DNA of 63,743 nt from Maledivibacter halophilus (GTDB taxonomy: Bacteria; Bacillota; Clostridia; Peptostreptococcales; Caminicellaceae): positions 1-63,743 of the forward strand of contig NZ_FUZT01000019.1 of NCBI RefSeq assembly GCF_900167445.1, in the 5' to 3' direction. Positions 42,096 to 51,069 of this stretch are shown in pieces. Made by a program: the position numbers and the translations under genes. Position 1 is the first letter of the stretch. Every line of letters begins with the position of its first letter. A model generated the notes under the pieces. That model worked only from the letters and a program-made list of their open reading frames with translations. It was not told where the DNA came from and searched no databases.

Positions 42096-43549
42096 TGAAG
42101 GCTGGAATAAAACTTAAAATCATGGGGTTTATTTTTCTCTTATTGCTTTTTACTATGTTCTTTTTAGGTTTTTTTGTAATCAAAGGAGAAATAGAATATG
42201 AAGCTACTAGGATAGAGGAATTTTTAGGGTATGAGAAAAACAATATAGAAAAGGAATTTCATTTAAATTTTAAAAATAGATATGATGAAATAGAGGAAGA
42301 TATGGATTCTTTTGGAGACTATATTTACCATAAATATTATTTTAAAAATCCTAAAGCAATTGTATATGATCTTAAAGGTAATCCTTTAGTGGATACAAAC
42401 TATACAGAAGAGCAGATTGTAAATAGAAATAGCAAAAAAATTATCGATACGATTAAAAATGATAAAATTTTATATACCATAAGGAGAGATAAAATTTACT
42501 ATTATTTCCCACTAAAAAAAGAGGGAGATGTGAAAGGCTTTGTTGAATTTTTATATAGGAATAGGGCTTTAGGTTCTTTAAGGAAAAATACTCAGCAATT
42601 ATTTATAGGATTTGGTTTAATATCTCTTATTTTAGGAATTGGAATAGCCTATTTATATTTTTCAAAACTGGTAAAAGATATTTCAAACTTAAATGGATGG
42701 GTTAAAGGAATAAAATCTGGAAAAAAGGAAATATTAGCACCTCTAAAGAGAAAGGATGAAATAGGAGAATTAAGTAAGGGAATTATTGAAATGAGTAGTG
42801 CTATTCAAAATAGTATGGATGAGCTTCATAAGGAGAAATCCAATTTAAAGTTAGCAGTAACAAAATTAGAGCAAATGACAAAGGAACAAAGAGAGTTTTT
42901 AGGTACAGTAACCCATGAATTTAAAACTCCACTAACTTCCATAAGAGCCTATGGGGATTTACTTACATTATATGAAGATAAGGATTTATCAAAGGAAGCA
43001 GGGGAGAATATTGTACAGCAATCTAACAGATTAGTGGAGATGGTAGATAAAATCTTGAATTTATCCTATAGGGAAAAATATGATTTTGAGATGGAATTTG
43101 AAACTTTGGATATCAAAAACATTTTAGAAGAAATATGTTTTATGATGGAACCTAAAGCTGAGAAACATAATATATCTATCAATAAACAACTTTGTGCAAT
43201 AAAAATAAAGGGCGATGAAAATATGATGAGGCATATTTTTATCAATTTAATAGATAATGGGATTAAATATAATTATGATTTTGGGAAAATTTTCATAAAA
43301 AATTGGGAGAATGAAAATTCTGTTTTTGTTGAAATAAAGGATACTGGGATTGGTATTTCAAAGGAGGATCAAGAAAAGATATTTGAGCCTTTTTATAGAG
43401 TTGATAGGGAGAATATTGAAGGTAGAGGGGGAACAGGACTAGGATTAGCTTTAGTCAATAAATTCGTTAAAAGGCATGGAGGAAATATTTCCTTTAATTC
43501 TTCAAAGAAAGTAGGAAGCATTTTTACAATCGAATTTAAGAAATCATAG
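42092..43549 (+). CDS. Sensor histidine kinase
   Basis: The 485-residue protein has two membrane helices (about 8-27 and 168-188) enclosing an extracellular sensor region, a HAMP linker, HisKA with the phospho-acceptor in FLGTVTHEFKTPLTSIRAYG, and HATPase motifs NLIDNGIKYN, DTGIGISKED, GRGGTGLGLALV. It is the partner of the overlapping OmpR-family regulator. The signal is unknown. Confidence 0.95.
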   Translation: MMKAGIKLKIMGFIFLLLLFTMFFLGFFVIKGEIEYEATRIEEFLGYEKNNIEKEFHLNFKNRYDEIEEDMDSFGDYIYHKYYFKNPKAIVYDLKGNPLVDTNYTEEQIVNRNSKKIIDTIKNDKILYTIRRDKIYYYFPLKKEGDVKGFVEFLYRNRALGSLRKNTQQLFIGFGLISLILGIGIAYLYFSKLVKDISNLNGWVKGIKSGKKEILAPLKRKDEIGELSKGIIEMSSAIQNSMDELHKEKSNLKLAVTKLEQMTKEQREFLGTVTHEFKTPLTSIRAYGDLLTLYEDKDLSKEAGENIVQQSNRLVEMVDKILNLSYREKYDFEMEFETLDIKNILEEICFMMEPKAEKHNISINKQLCAIKIKGDENMMRHIFINLIDNGIKYNYDFGKIFIKNWENENSVFVEIKDTGIGISKEDQEKIFEPFYRVDRENIEGRGGTGLGLALVNKFVKRHGGNISFNSSKKVGSIFTIEFKKS

Positions 43550-43706
43550 GAAATAATTGGTTTCATAACAGGATTAGTACAAACTTGCCTATATAGAGAG
43601 GAATTAGAATGTTATTTATTTTAATATATAGTTCAATCTTAGTATATTTGATAATATAATAATTTCACTTGCAAATAATTGTTCACTAATAGGAGGCTCA
43701 TATTTT

Positions 43707-43916
43707 ATGAGAAAAATGATATCTTGCTTATTATTTATAGCTGCAGGAGTAGTTTGTTTTTACTTTGCATTTCAAGAAGGAACAAATGCAGCATTAGGGA
43801 TACCACTTACAATAGTTGGTGCATTATCTTTTGGTTTGGGGATTTATAAGAGTTGGCGTGACGGAATTTTAAAATCTTTATTAGATTTTCTTTTAGATTT
43901 TTTAGTATGGCTTTAA
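43707..43916 (+). CDS. Small two-helix membrane protein
   Basis: The 69-residue protein has two hydrophobic helices (about 4-24 and 30-48) and a C-terminal amphipathic or third hydrophobic segment (LLDFLLDFLVWL). Its ATG has AGGAGG upstream. The family is not recognised. The next frame overlaps it by 10 bp. Confidence 0.6.
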   Translation: MRKMISCLLFIAAGVVCFYFAFQEGTNAALGIPLTIVGALSFGLGIYKSWRDGILKSLLDFLLDFLVWL

Positions 43917-44218
43917 TAACTGCTGATTATGAATTATTGGATTTACAATCTAATACTGGAATGGCAGAAGGTGAAGATTATCAAAATTATACCTATAATG
44001 AAGCTAAAACAGTGGCCATGAATTTTGTGAAAGAAACAAATTTACTGGGAAAAGATTATACTTTTTTAGGAAATAGAGATGAAGAAATGAAATCAATAAA
44101 TGAACAAAATGGGTCACTTTCTTTTTTCTTTACTTTTCAGTATGATGAAAATAAAAGAGCTGTAATTGTAGTAGATAAAGAAAATGAAAAAGTAGAAAGA
44201 TTTATATTGGATGATTAA
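43907..44218 (+). CDS. Hypothetical protein, probably the C-terminal part of a secreted-protein family
   Basis: The 103-residue frame lacks a ribosome site at its ATG. The fold looks like alternating helix and strands (YNEAKTVAMNFVKETN, LSFFFTFQYDENKRAVIVVDKENEKVERFILDD). Its last 25 or so codons recur as decayed copies at 54664-54706 and 62574-62645, so this family has been duplicated and degraded in the region. It may itself be a 5'-truncated gene. Confidence 0.45.
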   Translation: MALITADYELLDLQSNTGMAEGEDYQNYTYNEAKTVAMNFVKETNLLGKDYTFLGNRDEEMKSINEQNGSLSFFFTFQYDENKRAVIVVDKENEKVERFILDD

Positions 44219-44282
44219 ATCCGATTTTGTTTAAAACAATATTAAGTTTTACAATTTTTTACATATGTTTTTATGAATGAAG

Positions 44283-44318
44283 GCTATCTTTAAATTATTG
44301 AGATAGTTCTTTTTTCAT
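44283..44318 (+). terminator. Hairpin GGCTATCT/AGATAGTTC followed by TTTTTT
   Basis: Seven-base stem with AT-rich loop and a T-run downstream of the 43907 gene. Confidence 0.55.
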
Positions 44319-44437
44319 GTTATACTTACAAATAAAATTTATTAAACTTTAACTAACTTTGTTATTGAACTAATGACTTATTACATTAAATTTTGGGTAT
44401 ATATGAATAATTAAATTTAAAGTATATATTTTCCATA

Positions 44438-44490
44438 GTAAAACTTAATTTATGGGTGTCAAAATATCCAGTGTTTTTGAGGATTTCTGA
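44438..44490 (+). repeat. 53-bp dispersed repeat, copy B
   Basis: Partner of 13092-13144 (43 of 53 identical). It can be read as MGVKISSVFEDF and a stop, without a ribosome site. Confidence 0.6.
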
Positions 44491-44562
44491 ATCTATAGAT
44501 TTAGAGAAATATAAGGATATGGGATGTTTATGTAAATACTAAAATAAATTATAGGAGGATTT

Positions 44563-44898
44563 ATGATGAATAATGAGAAAAATCATGATTGTAAATGTGG
44601 ATGTAATGATCATCATGCTGAAGAAAAGCATGAATGTGGATGTGGCTGTGGAGGGCATTCCCACCATGAGGTAGAGATGATATATTTAACACTGGGTGAT
44701 GGGACAGAATTAGCGTGCAAAGTATTGGCCATATTTGAAATAAAGGATAAAGAGTATATTGCACTACTTCCTGAAGGTGGGGAAGATGTTTATTTATATG
44801 GATATAAAGAAAGCGAAGAAGGCCCAATGATATCACAAATAGAAAAAGACGAAGAATATGCTTTAGCATCAGAGGCTTTTTTGAGTTTATGTGAATAA
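44563..44898 (+). CDS. DUF1292 protein with Cys/His-rich N-terminus
   Basis: The 111-residue protein has an N-terminal metal-binding-like stretch (HDCKCGCNDHHAEEKHECGC and GHSHH, residues 8-34) and then DUF1292 (about 38-108: LGDGTELACKVLAIFEIKDKEYIALLP, VYLYGYKE). Clostridial DUF1292 proteins normally lack so many Cys/His residues. AGGAGG precedes ATG 44563, and 44566 is an alternative. It may bind zinc or another metal; the function is unknown. Confidence 0.85.
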   Translation: MMNNEKNHDCKCGCNDHHAEEKHECGCGCGGHSHHEVEMIYLTLGDGTELACKVLAIFEIKDKEYIALLPEGGEDVYLYGYKESEEGPMISQIEKDEEYALASEAFLSLCE

Positions 44899-44990
44899 TA
44901 TAAACTGTTCATTATTGAAATATAACAAGAAGATTGAATCTTTTTGTATTTTGGTAATATTTTAAAATGATTATGATAATGATTTCTAAA

Positions 44991-45050
44991 AACCCTCAAC
45001 TTTTATTTTGCACTAATATTGATGCAAAAATGAAAGTTGAGGGTTTTTAG
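44991..45050 (+). terminator. Terminator after the DUF1292 gene
   Basis: AAAACCCTCAACTTT pairs with AAAGTTGAGGGTTTTT, with inner GCA/TGC. Confidence 0.85.
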
Positions 45051-45081
45051 TAAAAAATTATAATTATAAGTAAGGAGGTAA

Positions 45082-46152
45082 ATGATGAAAACGTTATTAA
45101 ATTGTATAGAAGAAATTCCAGAAAGGCTTACAGATATTTATGAGGGCAGAGAGAACTTATTTGAACTACTTAAAGGATATGTTGGAAATAAAAAAATTAA
45201 TAAAATAGTAGTGGTGGCGTCGGGTACTTCATTTAATGGAGCATTTACTACAAAGTTATTTGGAGAGAAGATATTAAATATTCCAGTGGATATAATATAT
45301 CCAAATTTATTTTTAAATTATTTCAATAAAAATCTTCTATCTGAGGATATTTTGTATTTGTTTATATCTCAAACTGGGACAACTAGACTTGTGTATAACT
45401 CATTAAAGCTTGTAAAAGATAAGGGCCTGATGAATATATCGATAACAGAAGATCTTGATTCTCCTATTGCAAAGGAGGCTTCATTAGTTATTGATATGAA
45501 AACAGGAGGTGAAAAGTATATCTATAGAACTATAGGATACTCTGCTACCTGTGGAATACTCTATATGTTATATTTAAATATCTTAAGAATCAAAGGAAAT
45601 ATTAGTTGTGATGACTACACTGCTTATGGTTCAGATTTCCTATTGGCTGTAAATAATTTGGAGAATATAATGGATGAAGTTATTAAGTGGTATTCTGGGA
45701 GTCCATTACCACTAAGAACCTTTAAGAAATTTATATTCTCTGGAACATCTGATCTTTATCCTGTGGCTATGGAGGCAGATATAAAGTTTATGGAGATGGT
45801 TCCGGTATTTACAAACAGCTTCGAAATAGAAGAACTTATACATGGACCACAAAATGCCTTTGATGATGAAACTGGATATTTCCTTATATCTAAAGCTGGT
45901 GCAGATAGTGATAAGGCTATTAAAATAGCAGACTTTATTCATAATGAAATAGGAAATAATTCCATAATTGTTGGAAATAATATTGCCAGAGATACAGATA
46001 TAAATATAGAGGTTAAGAGTAAAAACTTTTATCCATTAGAGGTTATAACAGTATTTCAAGTGTTAGCTTATAAGCTGGCAGTAGATAAAGGAAGAGATTT
46101 AAGCGTAAGACTTCATTCAGAGATAAACAACTATATAACAAAGTCCCTATAA
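45082..46152 (+). CDS. Double SIS-domain isomerase/deglycase
   Basis: The 356-residue protein has two sugar-isomerase (SIS) domains: the first with VVASGTSFNGAFTTKLF and FISQTGTTRLVYNSLK, the second with FIFSGTSDLYPVAMEADIKFMEM, FEIEELIHGPQNAF. This is the GlmS isomerase/FrlB/AgaS arrangement without a glutaminase domain. With the mannose-type PTS downstream it probably processes the incoming phosphosugar amine or Amadori compound (fructoselysine-like). GGAGG precedes the start. A long inverted repeat separates it from the PTS genes. Confidence 0.88.
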   Translation: MMKTLLNCIEEIPERLTDIYEGRENLFELLKGYVGNKKINKIVVVASGTSFNGAFTTKLFGEKILNIPVDIIYPNLFLNYFNKNLLSEDILYLFISQTGTTRLVYNSLKLVKDKGLMNISITEDLDSPIAKEASLVIDMKTGGEKYIYRTIGYSATCGILYMLYLNILRIKGNISCDDYTAYGSDFLLAVNNLENIMDEVIKWYSGSPLPLRTFKKFIFSGTSDLYPVAMEADIKFMEMVPVFTNSFEIEELIHGPQNAFDDETGYFLISKAGADSDKAIKIADFIHNEIGNNSIIVGNNIARDTDINIEVKSKNFYPLEVITVFQVLAYKLAVDKGRDLSVRLHSEINNYITKSL

Positions 46153-46231
46153 TGATCTTATTAACAAATAATTAGAGTTATCAAATTGTAGATATTTCAG
46201 CAAAATTTATTTTGAGTTTAATATAGCATAA

Positions 46232-46315
46232 CTATAGATATGTGATTAAGAAATTTAACTAACTCCAGTAACCGCTGAGAATCCTTTTTTTAGTTTCTAA
46301 GTCACATATCTATAG
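46232..46315. repeat. Perfect 14-bp inverted repeat in the SIS-PTS spacer
   Basis: CTATAGATATGTGA (46232-46245) and TCACATATCTATAG (46302-46315) pair; AAGAAA.../...TTTCT extends the stem inward. The roughly 84-nt hairpin could be an mRNA processing or pausing site, or a small insertion. Confidence 0.6.
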
Positions 46316-46374
46316 AAATCAATCTTAATAAAATTCATTTTATAAGTATATTGTGCTGGGAGGTGAAATAAGAG

Positions 46375-46794
46375 ATGCTAAAGGTATTATTAGTAGGCCA
46401 TGGCAGGTTTCCTGAAGGAATAAAAAATTCAGTGGAAATAATAATGGGTAAACAGGACAATTTATATACTATAAATGCATATACAAAAGATACACCATTT
46501 GAAGAAGAACTGAATTCATTTATTCGAACTGTGGATTTAGATAAGGACAAGCTTATAATAGTTTCAGATATGTTTGGTGGTAGTGTAAACCAAAAGACTT
46601 TATCTAATGTAGATATGAAAAAGGTAAAGCTGATAACAGGTTTAAACCTTTCAATTCTCCTTGAGGTGCTAATGCTTCAGGAAGAAGATGTAACAGATGA
46701 AAAACTTAGAAGTATAGTTGAGGAAACAAGGAAACAAATAATCTTTGTGAATGATACATTAAAGGAAGATGTAGAAGACGATTTTGATTTTTAG
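46375..46794 (+). CDS. PTS mannose-family EIIA component
   Basis: The 139-residue protein has the EIIA-Man fold, phospho-acceptor His9 (LLVGHGRFPEG) and SDMFGGSVNQ. It takes phosphate from HPr and passes it to EIIB. First of four consecutive PTS genes. GGGAGG precedes the start. Confidence 0.93.
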   Translation: MLKVLLVGHGRFPEGIKNSVEIIMGKQDNLYTINAYTKDTPFEEELNSFIRTVDLDKDKLIIVSDMFGGSVNQKTLSNVDMKKVKLITGLNLSILLEVLMLQEEDVTDEKLRSIVEETRKQIIFVNDTLKEDVEDDFDF

Positions 46795-46808
46795 AGGAGG
46801 TATAAAAA

Positions 46809-47294
46809 GTGATTGTAAAAATGAGAATAGATGACAGACTGCTCCATGGACAAGTGGCATATAGCTGGAAATCTGCTCTTTCCTATGATGCTATAGTTAT
46901 AGCTAATGATGGCGCATCAAAGGATAATGTGAGAAGAACAGCTATGAAGATTTCAACTCCAGAAGGAGTTCGCCTTGCTGTAAGGTCTATTGAAGATGCT
47001 GCAAAGCTTTTAAAAAATCCGAAATTAAATAGGATGAAGGTATTTGTAATAGTTTCAAAACCAAAGGACGCCTATAATGTTTTAAACTTAATAGATGAAA
47101 GACCTTCTTTAAATGTAGGTGGCATGCAGAAAAAGGATGATAAGGTTTCTTTTTCACCGGCAGTATTTGTATCAGAAGAAGATATAGAGTATTTAGATAA
47201 GATAAAAGAAATGGGAATAGAGATAGAAGTAAGGCAGGTGCCTTCAGAAAACAAAAAAGCCTACGAACCATTAAGAAACAAAGTAAAATTTTAG
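46809..47294 (+). CDS. PTS mannose/fructose/sorbose-family EIIB component
   Basis: The 161-residue protein opens with KMRIDDRLLHGQVAYSW, with active His14, the hallmark of Man-family EIIB. It starts at GTG after GAGGAGG, 14 bp after EIIA, and transfers phosphate to the sugar entering through EIIC/EIID. Confidence 0.95.
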   Translation: MIVKMRIDDRLLHGQVAYSWKSALSYDAIVIANDGASKDNVRRTAMKISTPEGVRLAVRSIEDAAKLLKNPKLNRMKVFVIVSKPKDAYNVLNLIDERPSLNVGGMQKKDDKVSFSPAVFVSEEDIEYLDKIKEMGIEIEVRQVPSENKKAYEPLRNKVKF

Positions 47295-47312
47295 GGAAAG
47301 GAGGAAATATAT

Positions 47313-48098
47313 ATGCAGATAGCATTTTTAGTTGGATTAGTACTAGGTATGCTCTGGTTTTTAGAAAAAATCCTTGGAACACCTATGGTAATAAGACCTA
47401 TAGTAGTATCTTCGGTAATAGGAATAGTGCTAGGGGATGTTAAAACTGGAGTAATGATAGGTGCATCATTAGAACTTATATTTATGGGGGCAATTCAAAT
47501 AGGAGGTGCCGTTCCACCGGATGTATTAGTTGGTGCAGGATTAGGTACAGCCTTTGCAATTTCAACAGGTGAAGGGTCAGAGGTGGCTCTAGCATTGGCA
47601 CTGCCAATAGCAATACTTGCCCAATCACTTAAAGTAATCGTATTTATTGTAAGAAGCTGGTTTATGGATTTTGCAGTAAAATTAGCAGAAAATGCAAATA
47701 TAAAAGGACTTGTTACCCTTAATATAGGAGGATTACTTCTTCAATCTCTTATGTATTTTGTAGTAGGTTTTACAGCTATACTATTTGGTTCTACTGCTGT
47801 GGAAGCATTTGTTAATAGTATACCAGCTGTAATCATGAGCGGCCTTAAGGCTGCAGGAGGTTTATTGCCGGCAGTAGGATTTGCACTACTTTTACAACCA
47901 ATGATGGATATGAAAAATATATTATACTTTTTACTAGGATTTATTTTTGTTTCATATATGAATCTTCCTATACTTGCAATCACTATTATGGGTTTAGTAC
48001 TAGCATTTATTATAACTTATGAGATGGATAAAGGCCCAGGCGGATTAAAGGCTTCTAATGCAATAGATGATGATATGGAGGGATTGTTTGATGATTAA
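47313..48098 (+). CDS. PTS mannose-family EIIC component
   Basis: The 261-residue protein has 7-8 membrane helices and the family features GASLELIFMGAIQIGGAVPPDVLVGAGLGTAFA and PAVGFALLLQPM. It forms the sugar channel with EIID, with which it overlaps by 8 bp. AAAGGAGG precedes the ATG. Confidence 0.94.
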   Translation: MQIAFLVGLVLGMLWFLEKILGTPMVIRPIVVSSVIGIVLGDVKTGVMIGASLELIFMGAIQIGGAVPPDVLVGAGLGTAFAISTGEGSEVALALALPIAILAQSLKVIVFIVRSWFMDFAVKLAENANIKGLVTLNIGGLLLQSLMYFVVGFTAILFGSTAVEAFVNSIPAVIMSGLKAAGGLLPAVGFALLLQPMMDMKNILYFLLGFIFVSYMNLPILAITIMGLVLAFIITYEMDKGPGGLKASNAIDDDMEGLFDD

Positions 48099-48909
48099 AA
48101 AAGCTAAAGCTACAAAAGAAGAGAAAAAGCTTTATAGGGAAATTTTCTTAAGTTCTTTTTTACTTGAAGCTTCATATAATTATGAACGTCAGCAAAGTCT
48201 TGGTTTTGCCATAGGTATGTGGCCTGCAATAAAAAGATTTTATAAGACAAAGAAAGATCGAGCCGAAGCTCTTGTAAGGCATCTTGCTATATTTAATACA
48301 ACTCCTCATATAGTTACATCAATAACAGGAGTTGCAACAGCCATGGAGGAACAGGCAAGTAAAGATAAAAATTTTGACGTTGGAACTATAAATAGTGTTA
48401 AAGTAGGACTAATGGGTCCATTGGCAGGAATTGGAGATTCACTTTTTTGGGGAACTTTAAGGGTAATAGCAGTAGGGATAGGACTTTCACTTGCAAATGA
48501 AGGAAATCTTTTAGGACCAATTTTGTTCTTGCTGCTTTTCAATATACCACATTTACTTGTTAGGTATTATGGTGGAGTATTTGGCTATAAATTAGGGACA
48601 AACCTATTAAGCACTGCCAGTGACTCAGGGATAATGAATAAGATATCTAAAGGAGCAACGGTTGTAGGGCTTATGGTAATAGGAGCAATGAGTGCATCTA
48701 TGGTAAAGTTTCAAACGGGGCTTTCCTTTGATATAGGGGGAACGAATTTTCAATTGCAACAGTATTTGGATCAAATTTTTCCTCTGATGCTTCCTCTGCT
48801 TTATACATTATTTATGTTTTGGCTTCTTAAGAAGGGACGAAAATCAACAGCTTTACTTTTAATAACTATTGCTGTAGGGGTTATTGGAGCTTTTTTAGGT
48901 ATAATGTAA
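48091..48909 (+). CDS. PTS mannose-family EIID component
   Basis: The start is ATG 48091 after GGAGGG; an earlier in-frame ATG (48067) lacks a site. The 272-residue membrane protein has EIID motifs: SFLLEASYNYERQQSLGFAIGMWPAIKRFY, HLAIFNTTPH, MGPLAGIGDSLFWGTLR. It completes the EIIABCD transporter. Confidence 0.94.
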   Translation: MIKKAKATKEEKKLYREIFLSSFLLEASYNYERQQSLGFAIGMWPAIKRFYKTKKDRAEALVRHLAIFNTTPHIVTSITGVATAMEEQASKDKNFDVGTINSVKVGLMGPLAGIGDSLFWGTLRVIAVGIGLSLANEGNLLGPILFLLLFNIPHLLVRYYGGVFGYKLGTNLLSTASDSGIMNKISKGATVVGLMVIGAMSASMVKFQTGLSFDIGGTNFQLQQYLDQIFPLMLPLLYTLFMFWLLKKGRKSTALLLITIAVGVIGAFLGIM

Positions 48910-48930
48910 AAAAGAATTCTGTGATATAAT

Positions 48931-48960
48931 GGTGCTGTATTCAACTTGGAATGCAGCACT
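48931..48960. terminator. Hairpin GGTGCTGTATTC/GAATGCAGCAC after EIID
   Basis: Eleven-pair stem with one bulge between EIID and the regulator gene. There is no strong T-run, so it is an attenuator or RNA end rather than a full terminator. Confidence 0.5.
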
Positions 48961-48977
48961 ATTTACAGGAGGATTTT

Positions 48978-50897
48978 ATGGATAAATATGATCTTACAAG
49001 ACGTCAGATAATTATAATTAACAGCCTTTATAAAAAAGGAACACTGACATCACTAGAGCTTTCATTAATACTTAATGTATCCGTAAGAACTATTAAATAT
49101 GAAATAAAGGGAATACGAGGAAAATTTAGAAAAGAACTTTTAGAAATAGTAAGCAGTAGCAGAAAAGGCTATAGAATCATAATTAGAGATAAGGATTTTT
49201 TAAATTATTTAGAAGAATTAAATTCATCAAATAAAATTAAATTTATGGATAAATTACATAAAAATAATTATGAAAGAGTATTTTATATTCTTAGAAAGAT
49301 ACTCACAGAGGATGATTATTTAAAACTTGAAGATCTTTCTAAAGAACTGTATGTAAGTATATCCACTTTAGATCAAGATATAAAAGAAGTGAAAAGGCTT
49401 CTTAATAAGTATGAATTAAAGATAATATCGAAGCCTTATTATGGTATAACTGTAATGGGACCAGAGCTTAATAAGAGACTTTGTATATCTGAATATATAT
49501 TCCATAATGAAATGATGTTTATAAACCAATATATGAATAGAGATATGGAAGATTTGGAACTGAGCGTAGAAAAAATTCAAAAAATAGAAAATACTGTAAG
49601 GGAAGTATCCTTAAAAAGTAATATACTTATTTCAGATTTTTCAATAAAGAATATCTCAATACACATATTTATTGCATCAATTAGAAATAGAAAAGGTCAT
49701 GAGATAGAAGTTTCAAAGGATGTTGAGCAGAGAATATCTAAAAAACCCTTGTATAGAATATTAACCATATATATAAAAGAACTTGAAGAATTGCTAGAAT
49801 CTAAATTCAGTAGAAAAGAAATAGCATATATTTATATGAATATAGACAGCAAGAGAATAGTAAGCAAGGAAGAAGAGATTACTAATTATATAGATGTAGA
49901 AATTGTATTGGATGAAGTATTTAAAGAAATTTATAATAATTTTGACATAGATATATCTAGGGATAAAACCTTAAGAAAGTACTTAAAGCTTCACATACCT
50001 CAAATGATAAAAAGAATAAGAAATAATCTTATAGTAAGAAACCCAGTAATACATGAGAATCTAAGAAAATATCTTTATGCAACCAAGGTTACTGTTTCAG
50101 CCGTTGATGTTATAGAGAACTATTATAAAGTAAGCATTCCACTAGATGAATTTGGGTATTTATTATTTTATTTTAATATGGCACTTTTTAATTTAAAGAA
50201 AAAGAAGCCCTTTAAAATAGGTTTCATCAGCTCCAGGGGAAGGGCAGAATCTATAATGTATCAGAATGAACTGAGGGAGAACTTTAATTTTAATGAAACA
50301 TCGATTATAACTTTTAATACGGTAAAAGAAGCTGAAGAAAAAAGTTCAGAAATAGATGTTCTAGTGTCTACCAGCAATATACAATCAGAGCTATTTAAGC
50401 ATAAAGTATCTATAGAAGAAGGGGCTTATATTGAAAAGGTTCAGGAGTACCTTAGGAGAAGAGAATTATATTCTTTAGATATTGATAAATATTTCTGTAA
50501 AGATTATTTAATAACCGGTATAAAGGGAAATTCAAGAAAAGAAATACTTAAGCAAATATATACTAAGCTTATTGAACTGAAAGTAGCTAAAAGAAAGGAG
50601 CTTAGTAAAATGCCCTTTGTATCCCATGAAATAGGAAACAGGGTTGTAAATCTTCAGGATCTTTACAAAGTATGCCATAAAGAAGTATGTCTTATTGTTG
50701 TTTTAGAAAAGCCTATACTATGGGAAAAAAGTATAGTTGAGGTTTTTTTCTTAATAAAAACAAAGAAAGACGGCGATAAGGATCTTTTTATATTGTGCGA
50801 CCTTTTTTCTAAATTTGCTTCTGATAAGGAAAAAATTAAAGATTTAATAGATAAAAAAGACTATGAATCATTTATGAAGGACATTCTCGAGTATTAA
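48978..50897 (+). CDS. PRD-domain transcription regulator (BglG/LicR/MtlR type)
   Basis: The start is ATG 48978 after AGGAGG. The 639-residue protein has two N-terminal helix-turn-helix domains (LTRRQIIIINSLYKKGTLTSLELSLILNVSVRTIKYEI, and LEDLSKELYVSISTLDQDIKEVKRLL), PTS regulation domains (about 180-400), an EIIB-like part (IGFISSRGRAESI) and a C-terminal EIIA-2-like domain (about 490-635, FVSHEIGNRV). It most likely activates the adjacent PTS/SIS genes when phosphorylation by the PTS reports substrate. It is unlike the sigma-54-dependent LevR often linked to Man-type systems. Confidence 0.88.
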   Translation: MDKYDLTRRQIIIINSLYKKGTLTSLELSLILNVSVRTIKYEIKGIRGKFRKELLEIVSSSRKGYRIIIRDKDFLNYLEELNSSNKIKFMDKLHKNNYERVFYILRKILTEDDYLKLEDLSKELYVSISTLDQDIKEVKRLLNKYELKIISKPYYGITVMGPELNKRLCISEYIFHNEMMFINQYMNRDMEDLELSVEKIQKIENTVREVSLKSNILISDFSIKNISIHIFIASIRNRKGHEIEVSKDVEQRISKKPLYRILTIYIKELEELLESKFSRKEIAYIYMNIDSKRIVSKEEEITNYIDVEIVLDEVFKEIYNNFDIDISRDKTLRKYLKLHIPQMIKRIRNNLIVRNPVIHENLRKYLYATKVTVSAVDVIENYYKVSIPLDEFGYLLFYFNMALFNLKKKKPFKIGFISSRGRAESIMYQNELRENFNFNETSIITFNTVKEAEEKSSEIDVLVSTSNIQSELFKHKVSIEEGAYIEKVQEYLRRRELYSLDIDKYFCKDYLITGIKGNSRKEILKQIYTKLIELKVAKRKELSKMPFVSHEIGNRVVNLQDLYKVCHKEVCLIVVLEKPILWEKSIVEVFFLIKTKKDGDKDLFILCDLFSKFASDKEKIKDLIDKKDYESFMKDILEY

Positions 50898-51069
50898 AAA
50901 TTAATATTTTCATATTAGAGGCGATGAATGTAAAAGTATTTTCTATTTGCTATAAATTGTAATTTGTAAAAAATATATTATAAGCTGCAGATAAATTCCA
51001 TAAGACTATGCTGAACTATATATTGTAATGTATAAAGACAAATTTTCAATAATGAAGGAGTTATAATAT

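Noticed and set aside
44966..44985. Fur-box-like sequence (TGATTATGATAATGA)
   Set aside because: It differs from the 7-1-7 consensus at three positions, has no promoter beside it and is separated from the next gene by a terminator.
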